From Actinomycetes bacterium (lineage in GTDB: Bacteria; Actinomycetota; Acidimicrobiia; Acidimicrobiales; RAAP-2), in the NCBI GenBank assembly GCA_021806045.1, contig JAJZDI010000005.1, positions 1 through 64,000 on the forward strand: a stretch of DNA of 64,000 nt, read 5' to 3'. Below, in pieces: positions 30,107 through 40,054 of the stretch. Each line of letters begins with the position of its first letter. Within the stretch, counting starts at the first letter, position 1. The notes under the pieces are model-generated. The model was given only the letters and a program-made list of their open reading frames with translations. It ran no database searches and was not told the origin of the DNA. The position numbers and the translations under genes were made by a program.

Positions 30107-30937
30107 ATGGGAGCGGTGGAGGGGAAGGTCGCGTTCATCACCGGCGCCGCCCGGGGCCAGGGTCGCAGCCACGCAGTGCGCCTGGCCGCCGAAGGCGCCG
30201 ACATCATCGCGGTCGACCTGTGCGGTCCGGTGGCCAGCGCGGCGGCGCCACCGGCGACGCGCGCCGACCTGGACGAGACGGTCCACCGGGTTGAGGCGGC
30301 GGGAGGGCGGATCGTGGCCCGGGTGGCCGATGTCCGTGACCACGCCGCCATGGAGGAGGTGGTGGCCGAGGGTGTCGACGCTTTCGGGACCGTGGACATC
30401 GTCATCGCCAACGCCGGGATCTCCACCGTCGACGGGTTGTTCACGTGCACGCCCGACGTGTGGCGGGAGGTCATCGACATCAACCTCACGGGGGTGTTCA
30501 ACACGCTGGTGGCCGGGACGAAGCCGATGGTGGCCGCCGGTTCCGGCGGATCGGTCGTGCTGGTCAGCTCCATCATGGGCCTGCGGGCGGCCGGGGGGAT
30601 CCCCGCCTACACGGCGGCCAAGCACGGGGTGGTCGGGCTGATGCGTGCCGCCGCGCACGACCTGGCGCCTCACCGGATCCGGGTGAACGCCGTCCATCCC
30701 GGCAATGTGCGGACGGCCATGATCGACAACCCCGGCATGCACGCGCTCTTCCGCCCGGACCTGGCCGAGCCGACCCTCGACGACATCGCCGGTGGGCTCT
30801 CGACCATCAACCTGCTGCCCGAGCCGTGGGTGGAGCCCGAGGACGTGACCGAGGCGGTGCTCTGGCTGGTGTCCGATGCGTCGCGCTTCGTGACCGGCGT
30901 GACCCTCCCCGTCGACCTGGGCGCCACCGTCAAGTAG
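30107..30937 (+). CDS. SDR family oxidoreductase, mycofactocin-coupled type
   Basis: The product is 276 residues from the ATG at 30107, set by GGGGGAGGG just upstream. It has the glycine-rich loop TGAARGQG (13-19), NAG at 102-104, and catalytic Ser154 or Ser155, Tyr168 and Lys172 (YTAAK). The N-terminal sequence KVAFITGAARGQGRSHAVRL and an insert near residues 40-55 are those of the mycofactocin-associated SDR group, which hold NAD tightly and pass electrons to the peptide cofactor. No mycofactocin synthesis genes lie in the window. The substrate is probably an alcohol or sterol-like compound. Confidence 0.9.
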   Translation: MGAVEGKVAFITGAARGQGRSHAVRLAAEGADIIAVDLCGPVASAAAPPATRADLDETVHRVEAAGGRIVARVADVRDHAAMEEVVAEGVDAFGTVDIVIANAGISTVDGLFTCTPDVWREVIDINLTGVFNTLVAGTKPMVAAGSGGSVVLVSSIMGLRAAGGIPAYTAAKHGVVGLMRAAAHDLAPHRIRVNAVHPGNVRTAMIDNPGMHALFRPDLAEPTLDDIAGGLSTINLLPEPWVEPEDVTEAVLWLVSDASRFVTGVTLPVDLGATVK

Positions 30938-30944
30938 ACCGCGC

Positions 30945-30990
30945 CGTACCCGGGGCCGTACCCCGGGCCGCACCCGGGGCCGTACCCGCC
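30945..30990. repeat. short GGGGCCGTACCC-type repeats after the SDR gene
   Basis: Several degenerate copies of CCGTACCCGGGG alternate with CCGCACCCGGGG between the convergent SDR and glycerate kinase genes. They can fold into a GC-rich hairpin, so they may double as a terminator. Confidence 0.4.
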
Positions 30991-31024
30991 GGGACGTCCC
31001 GCCCGGTCGCCGCCGGGACCGGCC

Positions 31025-32092
31025 TCACCCGGACGACAGCCACGCCGCGACCGCCTCCTCGATGCAGGCGGCCACATCGGTGCGGGACCGCTCGGGCCCG
31101 CAGCGCTCCTCGAGGACGGCGACATCGGCTCCGCCGGACCGCGCCAGCTCGACGCCGTCGGGGTCGGCCCGCCCGGCCACGACCAGGCACGGCACGCCGA
31201 GGGCGCGTGCGTCCCCGACCACGCCCCCGACCACCTTCCCCGAGAAGGACAGCGCATCGAGCGAGCCCTCACCGGTGACGACGGCGTCGGCGCGCTCCAG
31301 CGCCCGCCGGAGCCTGACCCACGACGACACCAGGCCGTAGCCGCTGTCGAGGCGGGCACCGGCCACGGCCAGGGCGCCGCCCATCCCGCCCGCGGCGCCC
31401 GATCCGGGCAGGTCGGCCACGTCCCGCCCGGCTCGCAGTGCGTACTCGGATGCCAACCGGTCGAGGCGGGCCTCCAGCTCCTCCACCTGCGCCGGCGACG
31501 CGCCCTTCTGCGGGGCGAAGCGGCGGGCGGCGTCCCGGAACCGGGTGGCCGTGTCCCAGGCGGCGACCAGGGAGATGCGGTCCCCCAGCCCGCCCGCCTC
31601 GTCGATGGCCGCCACCAGGCCCTCGCCGCCGTCGGTGGTGGCGGACCCGCCGAGGCCGATGACGATGGTCCCCGGCGGTCCCACCGGGCACGGGGTGCGG
31701 GCGGCCTCCTCCGGGTCGATGCCGGCAAGTGTGCGGGCGGCCGCCACCACCAGCTCACCGGTGCCCCGGCTGGTGGCCCGGACGGGGTCGTTGGCCGCCG
31801 CCCCGCCGGCCACCACCAACCCCGATGCCTGGGCCGACTCGACGACGGCTCGACCGGCCCCGAGCCACCATCGGGCCCGGACGGGGGTGCGGGCCGGACC
31901 TGTCACACGCGCCGGGACGAGGGTGCCGCCCAGTGCGCTGCACACGGCCAGCAGCCCTTCGCCGCCGTCCGACAGGGGGAGGTCCACGGCCAGCCACCCG
32001 TGTGCCCGGGCGGCGCGCCCGGCCGCGGTCGTGGCGCCGTGCGCCGTGATGGTTCCCCGGAAGCCGTCGGGGGCTGTGACGAGGACGGGCAC
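31025..32092 (-). CDS. glycerate 2-kinase (GlxK/GarK type)
   Basis: The product is 355 residues from a GTG. Family features are PDGFRGTITA at the N-terminus (where relatives have DSFKGS), LPLSDGGEGLL, IGLGGSATTDGGEGLV, LPGSGAAGGMGGAL and VVTGEGSLDALSFSGKVVGGV. The enzyme phosphorylates glycerate, feeding glyoxylate or serine carbon into glycolysis. No glycerate pathway genes flank it. Confidence 0.92.
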   Translation of the reverse strand: MPVLVTAPDGFRGTITAHGATTAAGRAARAHGWLAVDLPLSDGGEGLLAVCSALGGTLVPARVTGPARTPVRARWWLGAGRAVVESAQASGLVVAGGAAANDPVRATSRGTGELVVAAARTLAGIDPEEAARTPCPVGPPGTIVIGLGGSATTDGGEGLVAAIDEAGGLGDRISLVAAWDTATRFRDAARRFAPQKGASPAQVEELEARLDRLASEYALRAGRDVADLPGSGAAGGMGGALAVAGARLDSGYGLVSSWVRLRRALERADAVVTGEGSLDALSFSGKVVGGVVGDARALGVPCLVVAGRADPDGVELARSGGADVAVLEERCGPERSRTDVAACIEEAVAAWLSSG

Positions 32093-32143
32093 GACTTCAC
32101 GCTAGGTCCCGGGCGACGGATCCGATCGCCCCGGGTCCAGGTA

Positions 32144-32174
32144 GGGACTTTCGGCCCTAGCTAGAACACGTTCT
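32144..32174 (+). promoter_or_regulatory. two-part promoter element: DosR-like box plus AGAACACGTTCT dyad
   Basis: GGGACTTTCGGCCC (32144-32157) matches 12 of 14 core positions of the mycobacterial DosR consensus. Six bases later AGAACACGTTCT (32163-32174) has 5-bp inverted arms and fits the KstR-type pattern TNNAACNNGTTNNA at all defined positions but the last. It lies 40-70 bases upstream of the P450 start. The same pair recurs at 39969-39996. Which regulators bind here is inference. Confidence 0.55.
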
Positions 32175-32213
32175 CGTTTCGTAGGGTGACGGCAGCGTCG
32201 GAGGGGGTAGAGC

Positions 32214-33515
32214 ATGCAGTCGACGGAGGTGGAGGGACCGGACGCGCCGGTGGGGACGGACGGGCGCCCGGTCTGCCCGGTTCGCGTCCTCGACCGGGAG
32301 CTCTTTCGCGACCCACACGCCAGCTACGGGCGGTTGCGGGCGGAGGCGCCCGTGTCGTGGGACGGCGAGGTGCCGGCGTGGGTGCTGGCCCGGCACGCCG
32401 AGGTGGCCGAGGTGTCGCTGCACGCGGAGCGCTTCTGCTCCAGCCGGGGCATCCGCCCCCGCCAGTCGGTGGACCTGTCGATCGTCAGCCTCGACGGCGC
32501 CGAGCACGTCCGCCAGCGGCGGCTCATCAACCAGGGGTTCTCCCCCCGCATGATCCGCCTCATGGAGCCCCGCGTCCGGGAGGTGGTCACCGAGACGCTC
32601 GACCGGATCGCCGCCCTGGGCAGCTGCGACTTCGTGGCCGACATCGCCGTCCCCATCCCCCTGGTGGTGATCGCCGAGCTGATGGGTCTGCCCGTCGAGG
32701 ACCGCGAGCGGTTCTGGCACTGGTCGGACCGGATGATGGGCGGTGACGGGCGGACCGACCCCGACGACCCGGCCCTCCTCGACGCCATGGCCGCCTTCGC
32801 CGAGTACACCGAGTACCTGAGCGGCAGGATCGAGGAGCGGCGCGCCGCCTACCGCGCCGCCAAGGAGGCAGGGGGTGGGCAGGCGCCGCCGCCCGGTGAC
32901 GATCTCATCAGCGTGCTGGTGGCGGCGGCCGAGGACGACGTCCTCCACACCGATGCCGAGCTCACCAAGGACGAGCTGACCATGTTCCTGGTCGTCGTCG
33001 TGATCGCCGGCAACGAGACGACCCGCAACGCCATGTCCGGGGGGATGCTCGCCTTCAGCCGGTTCCCCGACCAGTGGCGCCGCCTGGTGGCCGAGCCGGC
33101 GCTGATGCCGACCGCGGTGGACGAGATCGTGCGTTGGGTGACGCCCGTCATCAGCTTCGCCCGGACGGCCACTGCCCCCACCGAGCTGGCCGGCCACGCC
33201 GTCGACGAGGGTGACAAGCTGCTCATGCTCTACCAGTCGGCCAACCGGGACGAGTCCGTGTTCGACCGGCCCGACGAGCTCCGCATCGACCGCACCCCCA
33301 ACCCGCACCTGGCCTTCGGCATCGGGCCCCACGTCTGCCTCGGGATCAACCTGGCCAAGCTGGAGCTCCGGGTGCTCTTCGAGGAACTGGTGCGGCGGTT
33401 CCCCGACATGGCGGTGGTGCCGGGCACGGAGCCCGCCTACGGGGACTCCACCCTGGTGCACGCGCTCGCCACCCTCCCCGTCACCTATTCGCCCGAACCC
33501 ACCGGCGCCCGCTGA
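32214..33515 (+). CDS. cytochrome P450
   Basis: The product is 433 residues; GGAGGGGG precedes the ATG. The I-helix motif AGNETT is at 265-270, the K-helix ExxR is Glu304/Arg307, and the heme loop FGIGPHVCLG places the thiolate at Cys375. It is a soluble class I bacterial P450 that needs a ferredoxin and reductase. A ferredoxin gene lies at 41.9 kb in an operon with the same promoter element. The following gene, 30 bases downstream, is a flavin-dependent monooxygenase. The substrate could be a sterol, terpene or fatty acid. Confidence 0.95.
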   Translation: MQSTEVEGPDAPVGTDGRPVCPVRVLDRELFRDPHASYGRLRAEAPVSWDGEVPAWVLARHAEVAEVSLHAERFCSSRGIRPRQSVDLSIVSLDGAEHVRQRRLINQGFSPRMIRLMEPRVREVVTETLDRIAALGSCDFVADIAVPIPLVVIAELMGLPVEDRERFWHWSDRMMGGDGRTDPDDPALLDAMAAFAEYTEYLSGRIEERRAAYRAAKEAGGGQAPPPGDDLISVLVAAAEDDVLHTDAELTKDELTMFLVVVVIAGNETTRNAMSGGMLAFSRFPDQWRRLVAEPALMPTAVDEIVRWVTPVISFARTATAPTELAGHAVDEGDKLLMLYQSANRDESVFDRPDELRIDRTPNPHLAFGIGPHVCLGINLAKLELRVLFEELVRRFPDMAVVPGTEPAYGDSTLVHALATLPVTYSPEPTGAR

Positions 33516-33545
33516 GGCGCGCCCGGATCCGGAGAGAGGAACACC

Positions 33546-34745
33546 ATGGAATTCGGCATCTTCATCAACGGCTACCTCCCCGGGCCGGCCGCCCACGACT
33601 CGGACAGCGAGCACCTGATGTACGAGCGCGAGGCCCGCTACGTCGAGACGGCCGACCGCAACAACTGGAAGTACGCCTGGTTCGGGGAGCACCACGCCCT
33701 GACGGAGTACAGCCACTGCTCCGCCCCCGAGGTGGTCATGGGCTACGCGGCCCGGGCCACCGAGCGCATCCACCTGGGCTCCGCCATCATGAACCTGTCA
33801 CCGCGGGTGAACCACCCGGTGCGCAACGCCGAGCGGGCGGCGGCCCTCGACCACCTGTCGGGTCGCCGCTACGAGTGGGGCACGGGCCGGGGGGCCGGCA
33901 GCCATGAGATCGCCACCTTCAACATCCTCGACAAGGACTCGACGAAGGCGGAGTGGGAGGAGGTGATCGCCGAGATCCCCCGCATGTGGGAGCAGCGTGA
34001 CTACTCGTTCGCGGGCGAGCACTTCACCGTGCCCACCGCCCACGACATCCTGCCGAAGCCGTGGGCGCCCGGCCATCCTCCCATCTGGGTGGCGTGCGGC
34101 AACCCGGGCACCTTCGCCACCGCCGGGCGCCTGGGCATCGGCGCCATCGCCTTCAACTTCGAGCCCGTCTACGCGCTCGCCGGCCGCATCCAGGCCTACA
34201 AGGAGGCGATCGCCGGGTGCACCGAGCCGGTCGGGCAGTTCATGAACGACAACGTCATGATCACCAACGCGGTGATCTGCCTGTCCGACCGGGACCGGGC
34301 CCGCCAGGTGGCCATGCGCCCGGGCCGGGGCTACCTGTACTCCATGGTCTGCCTGTACCACGACACCATGCCCCGGCCCGAGCACGCGCCGGTCTGGCCC
34401 CACCAGCCGCCGGCCATCCCCGACGAGGAGACCCTCGACCGGCTGATCGCCGAGGGGTGGCTGCTGTGCGGCACGCCCGACGAGGTGGCCGAGCAGGTGG
34501 AGCGCTACCACTCGGTGGGCGCCGACCAGCTGGTGTTCGGACTTCCCGCCGACTGCGTGGCGGACGAGGAGGTCCACGAGATGCTCGAGCTCTTCGGGTC
34601 CAAGGTGATCCCCCAGTTCGACCGGGACCCCGTCCACTCCACCACCCGGGCTCGGGAGCACGCCGTGCGCAAGTACCCGGACTTCGCCGGGCCCGTTCCC
34701 GAGATCACCGTCGACGCCCTGCCGACGAACGCCATCCTGCGCTGA
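33546..34745 (+). CDS. LLM-class (luciferase-like) flavin-dependent monooxygenase
   Basis: The product is 399 residues with GAGAGAGGAA before the ATG. Bacterial luciferase-like TIM-barrel features are MEFGIFINGYLPG at the N-terminus, YAWFGEHHAL, LGSAIMNLSPRVNHPVRNAE, LDHLSGRRYEWGTGRG, and LLCGTPDEVAEQVERYHSVG near the end. The family uses reduced flavin and oxygen (or F420) to oxidise or reduce substrates. Thirty bases separate it from the P450, so the two probably act in one catabolic pathway. Confidence 0.92.
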   Translation: MEFGIFINGYLPGPAAHDSDSEHLMYEREARYVETADRNNWKYAWFGEHHALTEYSHCSAPEVVMGYAARATERIHLGSAIMNLSPRVNHPVRNAERAAALDHLSGRRYEWGTGRGAGSHEIATFNILDKDSTKAEWEEVIAEIPRMWEQRDYSFAGEHFTVPTAHDILPKPWAPGHPPIWVACGNPGTFATAGRLGIGAIAFNFEPVYALAGRIQAYKEAIAGCTEPVGQFMNDNVMITNAVICLSDRDRARQVAMRPGRGYLYSMVCLYHDTMPRPEHAPVWPHQPPAIPDEETLDRLIAEGWLLCGTPDEVAEQVERYHSVGADQLVFGLPADCVADEEVHEMLELFGSKVIPQFDRDPVHSTTRAREHAVRKYPDFAGPVPEITVDALPTNAILR

Positions 34746-34762
34746 ACCTCCCCGGGTCCTGG

Positions 34763-34815
34763 TTGGCACTCATACTTGTTGACTGCTAGCAGTCAAGCAC
34801 TAAGAGTGCTAACAT
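34763..34815 (+). promoter_or_regulatory. heat-shock-type operator region upstream of hsp20
   Basis: Three overlapping dyads are visible. CIRCE-like half sites TTGGCACTC (34763-34771) and GAGTGCTAA (34804-34812) flank a perfect 18-bp palindrome TTGACTGCTAGCAGTCAA (34779-34796). AGCACTAAGAGTGCT (34796-34810) is a 6-bp-arm inverted repeat. The CIRCE halves are much farther apart than the usual 9 bases, so classic HrcA control is uncertain; an HspR-like repressor could use the palindrome. Confidence 0.6.
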
Positions 34816-34875
34816 AGTGATGGTTCCCGTAGGTGAGGGGACCGGAAGACCGACCGCACCTCGGAGGTGGAAACC

Positions 34876-35319
34876 ATGGCACTGGTACGCAGCGATCCGT
34901 TCCGGGACCTCGACCGGGTCGTCCAGCAACTGTGGGGCCCCGTGGGCCAGGCGCGCCCGCTGTCCATGCCGATGGACGCGCACCGGCGGGGCGACCGGTT
35001 CCTGGTGCAGCTGGACCTGCCTGGTGTCGACCCGGCGGGCATCGACCTTACGGTGGAGGACAACGTGCTCACCATCCGGGCCGAGCGTCCCGCTCCGGAA
35101 CCGTCCGACGACGTGGAGACACTGGTGGCCGAACGGTTGCACGGGACCTTCACCCGGCAGCTCGTCCTCGGTGAGAACCTCGACACGGAGCACATCGAGG
35201 CCGACTACCGCGACGGCGTGCTCACTCTCGGCATCCCGGTGGCCGAGGCGGCCAAGCCCCGCCGGATCCCGGTAACGGCGCCGGCGCGCGGCGACGAGGC
35301 CCCCCGCCTGGCCAGCTAG
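34876..35319 (+). CDS. Hsp20/alpha-crystallin small heat-shock protein
   Basis: The product is 147 residues from the ATG at 34876 with GGAGG eight bases upstream. The alpha-crystallin domain spans roughly residues 35-130, with [50 protein letters not shown] and [12 protein letters not shown]. It is an ATP-independent chaperone that holds unfolded proteins. The N-terminus [15 protein letters not shown] is typical of actinobacterial members. Operator-like dyads lie upstream and a strong hairpin lies downstream, so it is monocistronic. Confidence 0.95.
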   Translation: MALVRSDPFRDLDRVVQQLWGPVGQARPLSMPMDAHRRGDRFLVQLDLPGVDPAGIDLTVEDNVLTIRAERPAPEPSDDVETLVAERLHGTFTRQLVLGENLDTEHIEADYRDGVLTLGIPVAEAAKPRRIPVTAPARGDEAPRLAS

Positions 35320-35340
35320 TCCCACGGACGGTCGCCGACT

Positions 35341-35377
35341 GGTGCCCCCGCCGGGAACGACCCGGGCCGGGGGCACC
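35341..35377. terminator. strong bipartite hairpin between hsp20 and pyrophosphatase genes
   Basis: GGTGCCCCCG (35341-35350) pairs perfectly with CGGGGGCACC (35368-35377). Inside it CCGGG (35351-35355) pairs with CCCGG (35361-35365) around loop AACGA, leaving only a two-base bulge. The genes are convergent, so it may end both transcripts. No T tract follows. Confidence 0.7.
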
Positions 35378-35450
35378 GCCGCGCCGGGACCGTGGGCGAA
35401 GGGTGGGCAACCGGTGTGTGGGGCGGGCCGCTGCCCGGCGCGCCCGGGTG

Positions 35451-35951
35451 TCAGCCTCGGGCCCGGGCCACGGAGGCATCGATCTCGGCCCAGGCCGCCG
35501 GCGCCCCCTCGAACCCGCCCACGTTCGTCTGCTTGCCGGGTTCGAGGTCCTTGTAGACGTCGAAGAAGTGGGCGATCTCGTCGGTCAGGTGCCCGGGGAG
35601 GTCGTCCAGGTCCCGCACCTGCTCCCACAGGGGATCGCCCAGGGCCACGGTGATGATCTTGGCGTCGGGGCCCTTCTCGTCGGACATCCAGAAGACGCCG
35701 ACCGGCCGGCACGCCACCAGGCAGCCGGGGAAGGTCGGCTCGTCGATGAGGACGAGGGCATCGAGCGGGTCGCCGTCCTCGGCCAGCGTGTCGGGCACGA
35801 ACCCGTAGTCGGCCGGGTAGAACGTGGCCGAGAACAGCCGCCGGTCGAGGCGGATCAGGTGCCGCTCGTGGTCGTACTCGTACTTGTTCCGGCTGCCCCG
35901 GGGGATCTCGACGATCACCTCGACGTGCCGCTCACCGGCCTGGTCGCCCAT
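35451..35951 (-). CDS. ppa: inorganic pyrophosphatase (class I)
   Basis: The product is 166 residues from the ATG at 35951 with GAGGAGG upstream; the frame is open above it. The signature DGDPLD (Asp59-Asp64) supplies metal-binding acids, and EIPRGSRNKYEYD and YPADYGFVPDT are the usual substrate-pocket segments. It hydrolyses pyrophosphate to phosphate. It is divergent from polyphosphate kinase across 109 bases, a sensible pairing because both handle phosphoanhydride pools. Confidence 0.96.
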   Translation of the reverse strand: MGDQAGERHVEVIVEIPRGSRNKYEYDHERHLIRLDRRLFSATFYPADYGFVPDTLAEDGDPLDALVLIDEPTFPGCLVACRPVGVFWMSDEKGPDAKIITVALGDPLWEQVRDLDDLPGHLTDEIAHFFDVYKDLEPGKQTNVGGFEGAPAAWAEIDASVARARG

Positions 35952-36048
35952 GGTCCTCCTCAGTGCCCCGGGAACGCAACGTAGCGCGCCACCGGCCTGC
36001 CGGCCGTTCGTGCCGGCGCGCCCGTGCCGGATCACGCCGGTGCCCCGG

Positions 36049-36054
36049 TATCGT
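36049..36054 (+). promoter_or_regulatory. -10-like TATCGT, leaderless start of ppk
   Basis: TATCGT ends six bases before the ATG at 36061 and no Shine-Dalgarno sequence is present. The spacing fits transcription beginning at the start codon. Confidence 0.4.
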
Positions 36055-36060
36055 TGGTCG

Positions 36061-38223
36061 ATGACAGTCGATGCCCCGCAACGTGGCGGGTCCGATGCCC
36101 CGCAACGTGGCGGGTCCGGGGAGCCCGACGCCGGCAGCCCGCCCTACTTCGCTCGGCAGCTCTCCGACCTCGACTTCAACGACCGGCTCCTCGACCTGGT
36201 GGCCGACCCGTCGGTCCCCCTCCTCGAGCGGGTCAAGTTCGTGGCCCTGTTCACCGAGCGGATCGACGAGTTCTTCCAGGTCCAGGTGGCCGGGCTCAAG
36301 CGCCAGATCGACGCCGGCATGCACTCCCGGGCGCTGAACGGGGCGCTCCCCGATCAGCTGCTCGCCGACGTGCGGGCATCGATCGAGCGCATGCTCACCC
36401 GCCAGGCGTCACTGGTCCACGGCACCCTCGCCCCCGAGCTGCGCAGCCAGGGCATTGCGGTGTGCGACTGGGCCGACCTCGACGACGACGAGCGGGTGGC
36501 CATGCGGGAGGTGTTCGACCGGCTGGTCCTGCCGGTGGTGACCCCCCTCACCGTCGATCCCAGCCACCCGTTCCCCTACATCTCCAACCTGTCGCTCAAC
36601 ATCGGCGTGCACGTGCGCAACCCGGACGAGCCCGACGCGCGCTTCGCCCGGGTGAAGGTTCCTCCCAACGTGCCCCGCCTGCTCCCACTGCCGGGCGGCG
36701 GGCGCTTCGTCCCCATCGAGCAGATCCTGACCGCCTTCCTCGACGAGCTCTTCCCGGGCATGGAGATCGGTGACCCGTGCGTCTTCCGGGTCACCCGCGA
36801 CGCCGACCTCACCCTCGAGGACGACGTGGCCGACGATCTCCTGCTCGCGCTCCAGGAGGAGCTCCGCCGGCGCCGGTTCCTGCCCGTCGTGCGGCTCGAG
36901 GTGGACAGCCGCACCTCCGACGGTCCGGTGGCGTGGCTGGCCGACGAGCTGGGCCTCGGCCCCGCCGACGTCTACCGGATCGAGGGCCCGCTCGGCCTCG
37001 ACTGCCTGTGGACGCTGCACGCCCTCGACCGGCCCGATCTGCACGACCCGCCCTGGGCCCCGCTCGTCCCCCGGCCGCTGGCGCCGATCGAGCGGGGGGA
37101 CGAGGCGTCGATCTTCGACATCCTCGACCGGCAGGACGTGCTCGTCCACCACCCCTACGACTCGTTCTCCGCGTCGGTCGAGGAGCTCGTCTCCGAGGCC
37201 GCCGACGACCCCTACGTGCTGGCCATCAAGCAGTGCCTGTACCGCACCTCGGGCGACAGCCCGGTGGTGGCCGCGCTGGTGCGGGCGGCCGAGCACGGCA
37301 AACAGGTCGCCGTGCTGGTGGAGGTGACGGCCCGGTTCGACGAGGAGGCCAACATCGGGTGGGCCCGGACCCTCGAGGAGGCGGGGGCCCACGTGGTCTA
37401 CGGGCTGCTCGGCCTGAAGACCCACGCGAAGACCACCCTCGTCGTCCGGCACGTGGGCGACGACGTCCGGCGCTACTGCCACGTCGGCACCGGCAACTAC
37501 AACCCGAAGACGGCCCGCATGTACGAGGACCTGGGCCTGCTCTCGTCCCGGCCGGCGCTCGGCGCCGACCTGACCCGGTTCTTCAACTACATCACCGGCT
37601 TCAGCCACCCGCCGGACTACGAGGAGCTGGTCACGTCGCCGGGGGGCATCCGGGCCAGCATGCTCGAGCACATCGCGGCCGAGGCCGCGCACGGCCCCGA
37701 CGGCCGGATCGTGCTGAAGGCGAACGGGCTGGACGACCCGGAGATCATCGACGCCCTCTATGAGGCCTCGGCGGCCGGCGTCCCCATCGACCTGGTCATC
37801 CGGGGCATCTGCTGCCTGCGCCCGGGTATCCCCGGGCGATCCGACACGATCCGCGTCCGCTCCATCGTCGGACGCTTCCTCGAGCACTCGCGGATCTTCC
37901 GGTTCGGTGGGACCGGCGGTCGCCCGGCCCGGATCTTCATCGGGTCGGCCGACCTGCGCCGGCGGAACCTGGACCGGCGGGTGGAGGCGATGATCGCCAT
38001 CGACGATCCCGTGGCCGTGGCCAAGCTGGAGCGCATCGTCGAGCTCAACCTGGCTGACGACAGCCAGGCCTGGGAGCTCGGCCCCGACGGGGTGTGGACT
38101 CGCTGCCCGTCCGTGACGGGCGCTGATCTGCAGGCGTCCTTGCGAGCTGCCGCCTACGAGGAGAGCGTGGGCGGGGGGGACGGCGTGCCGGGTGGCCCCG
38201 GGGCGGGGACCCCGGCGTCCTAG
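36061..38223 (+). CDS. ppk: polyphosphate kinase 1
   Basis: The product is 720 residues from the ATG at 36061. The N-terminal domain opens with YFARQLSDLDFNDRLLDL, and SLNIGVHVRNP lies in the head domain. The two C-terminal PLD-like domains hold LKTHAKTTLVVRHVG (His455, the expected phospho-acceptor), HVGTGNYNPKTARMYEDLG, and FLEHSRIFRFGG (His609, the second active-site His). It makes polyphosphate from ATP reversibly. A duplicated 8-residue segment (DAPQRGGS twice) sits at residues 4-19, before the conserved region. The gene is divergent from pyrophosphatase. Confidence 0.96.
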   Translation: MTVDAPQRGGSDAPQRGGSGEPDAGSPPYFARQLSDLDFNDRLLDLVADPSVPLLERVKFVALFTERIDEFFQVQVAGLKRQIDAGMHSRALNGALPDQLLADVRASIERMLTRQASLVHGTLAPELRSQGIAVCDWADLDDDERVAMREVFDRLVLPVVTPLTVDPSHPFPYISNLSLNIGVHVRNPDEPDARFARVKVPPNVPRLLPLPGGGRFVPIEQILTAFLDELFPGMEIGDPCVFRVTRDADLTLEDDVADDLLLALQEELRRRRFLPVVRLEVDSRTSDGPVAWLADELGLGPADVYRIEGPLGLDCLWTLHALDRPDLHDPPWAPLVPRPLAPIERGDEASIFDILDRQDVLVHHPYDSFSASVEELVSEAADDPYVLAIKQCLYRTSGDSPVVAALVRAAEHGKQVAVLVEVTARFDEEANIGWARTLEEAGAHVVYGLLGLKTHAKTTLVVRHVGDDVRRYCHVGTGNYNPKTARMYEDLGLLSSRPALGADLTRFFNYITGFSHPPDYEELVTSPGGIRASMLEHIAAEAAHGPDGRIVLKANGLDDPEIIDALYEASAAGVPIDLVIRGICCLRPGIPGRSDTIRVRSIVGRFLEHSRIFRFGGTGGRPARIFIGSADLRRRNLDRRVEAMIAIDDPVAVAKLERIVELNLADDSQAWELGPDGVWTRCPSVTGADLQASLRAAAYEESVGGGDGVPGGPGAGTPAS
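36070..36117 (+). repeat. 24-bp perfect tandem duplication in ppk
   Basis: Two identical 24-base units (36070-36093 and 36094-36117) encode DAPQRGGS twice, in the disordered N-terminal extension of the enzyme. Confidence 0.9.
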
Positions 38224-38233
38224 GGGCACGGTG

Positions 38234-38868
38234 ATGGTCGATCGGAACGACGGCGGCACCCTCCCCCCAGGGACGCCCGCCCCCGACCCCGCCGCAGGAC
38301 CCGGCCCCGGTGAGGCGACCCACCGCCGTGCTCGCCGCCTGGCCTGGATGTACGCCCTCGGAGCCGCCGCACTGGTGCCGTGGGTCACATGGCTGGCCCT
38401 CAGCCTCCCCAAGCGGAGCTTCGACCACCACTACAAGGCGGCATGGGTCGGGTTCGACCTCCTCCTCATCCTGGCCATGGGCCGCACCGCCTACCTGGGG
38501 TTCCGCGAGGACGCCCGCATGGAGATCCCGGCCACCGCCACCGCCACCCTGCTGATCGTCGACGCCTGGTTCGACGTGACGACGTCGGCCAGCCGGGAGG
38601 CCGCCGCCGTCGCCATCTTCTTCGCGGTGGTCGCCGAGCTGCCCATCGCCTTCTTCTCGCTCTACGTGGCGTTCCGGGCCAACGCGCGCCTGGCCCAGCG
38701 GGCCGGGCTTCCGTCCCACCCACCCGGCAGCTGGCTGCGCCAGCTCATGGGCGGTCGGTTGGACGCCATGCACGCCCACGGCCTCGGCCACCGGTACGGG
38801 CACGCCCACGGGCAGGGCGGTGAAGGCGCAGACCGGCGGGGAGCCGGTGAGGCCGGTGGTGCGACCGG

Positions 38869-38872
<4 letters not shown>
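38234..38872 (+). CDS. four-helix membrane protein of unknown function
   Basis: The product is 212 residues from the ATG at 38234, eleven bases after ppk. A Pro/Gly-rich N-terminus precedes four hydrophobic helices: [60 protein letters not shown] and [20 protein letters not shown]. The C-terminal tail is His- and Gly-rich ([16 protein letters not shown]) and might bind metal. I do not recognise a family. Position suggests co-transcription with ppk. Its stop overlaps that of the convergent aldo/keto reductase gene on the palindrome CTAG. Confidence 0.72.
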
Positions 38873-39849
<977 letters not shown>

Positions 39850-39968
39850 GGTCACTCCTCGTCGTGTCGTCGCAGCCAGGGGCGCAGACCGGCGTCCCCG
39901 GCCACACCCTACGGGCCGGGCCGCCGGAGCGGTTCGCAGGCGCATGTGGCACGCGCATGGGCACAATT

Positions 39969-39996
39969 GGGACCTTCGGCCCTAATGGAACACGTT
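39969..39996 (+). promoter_or_regulatory. two-part promoter element: DosR-like box plus GGAACACGTT
   Basis: GGGACCTTCGGCCC (39969-39982), with flanking TAA, matches 11 of 14 core positions of the DosR consensus. Five bases later GGAACACGTT (39987-39996) carries the same AACACGTT core as the element at 32163. It lies about 60-85 bases upstream of the diiron gene and between divergent genes. The shared order and near-equal spacing with the P450 promoter make chance unlikely. Confidence 0.55.
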
Positions 39997-40054
39997 GCCG
40001 ATCTGTACCGTGCCCCCGGGGGGTCGTCTGCGCCTCCCGTGGGGAGGATGGCCG

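Noticed and set aside
34763-34812. A classic CIRCE element upstream of hsp20
   Set aside because: The two half-sites are 32 bases apart instead of 9, so I report a composite dyad region and not a standard CIRCE.
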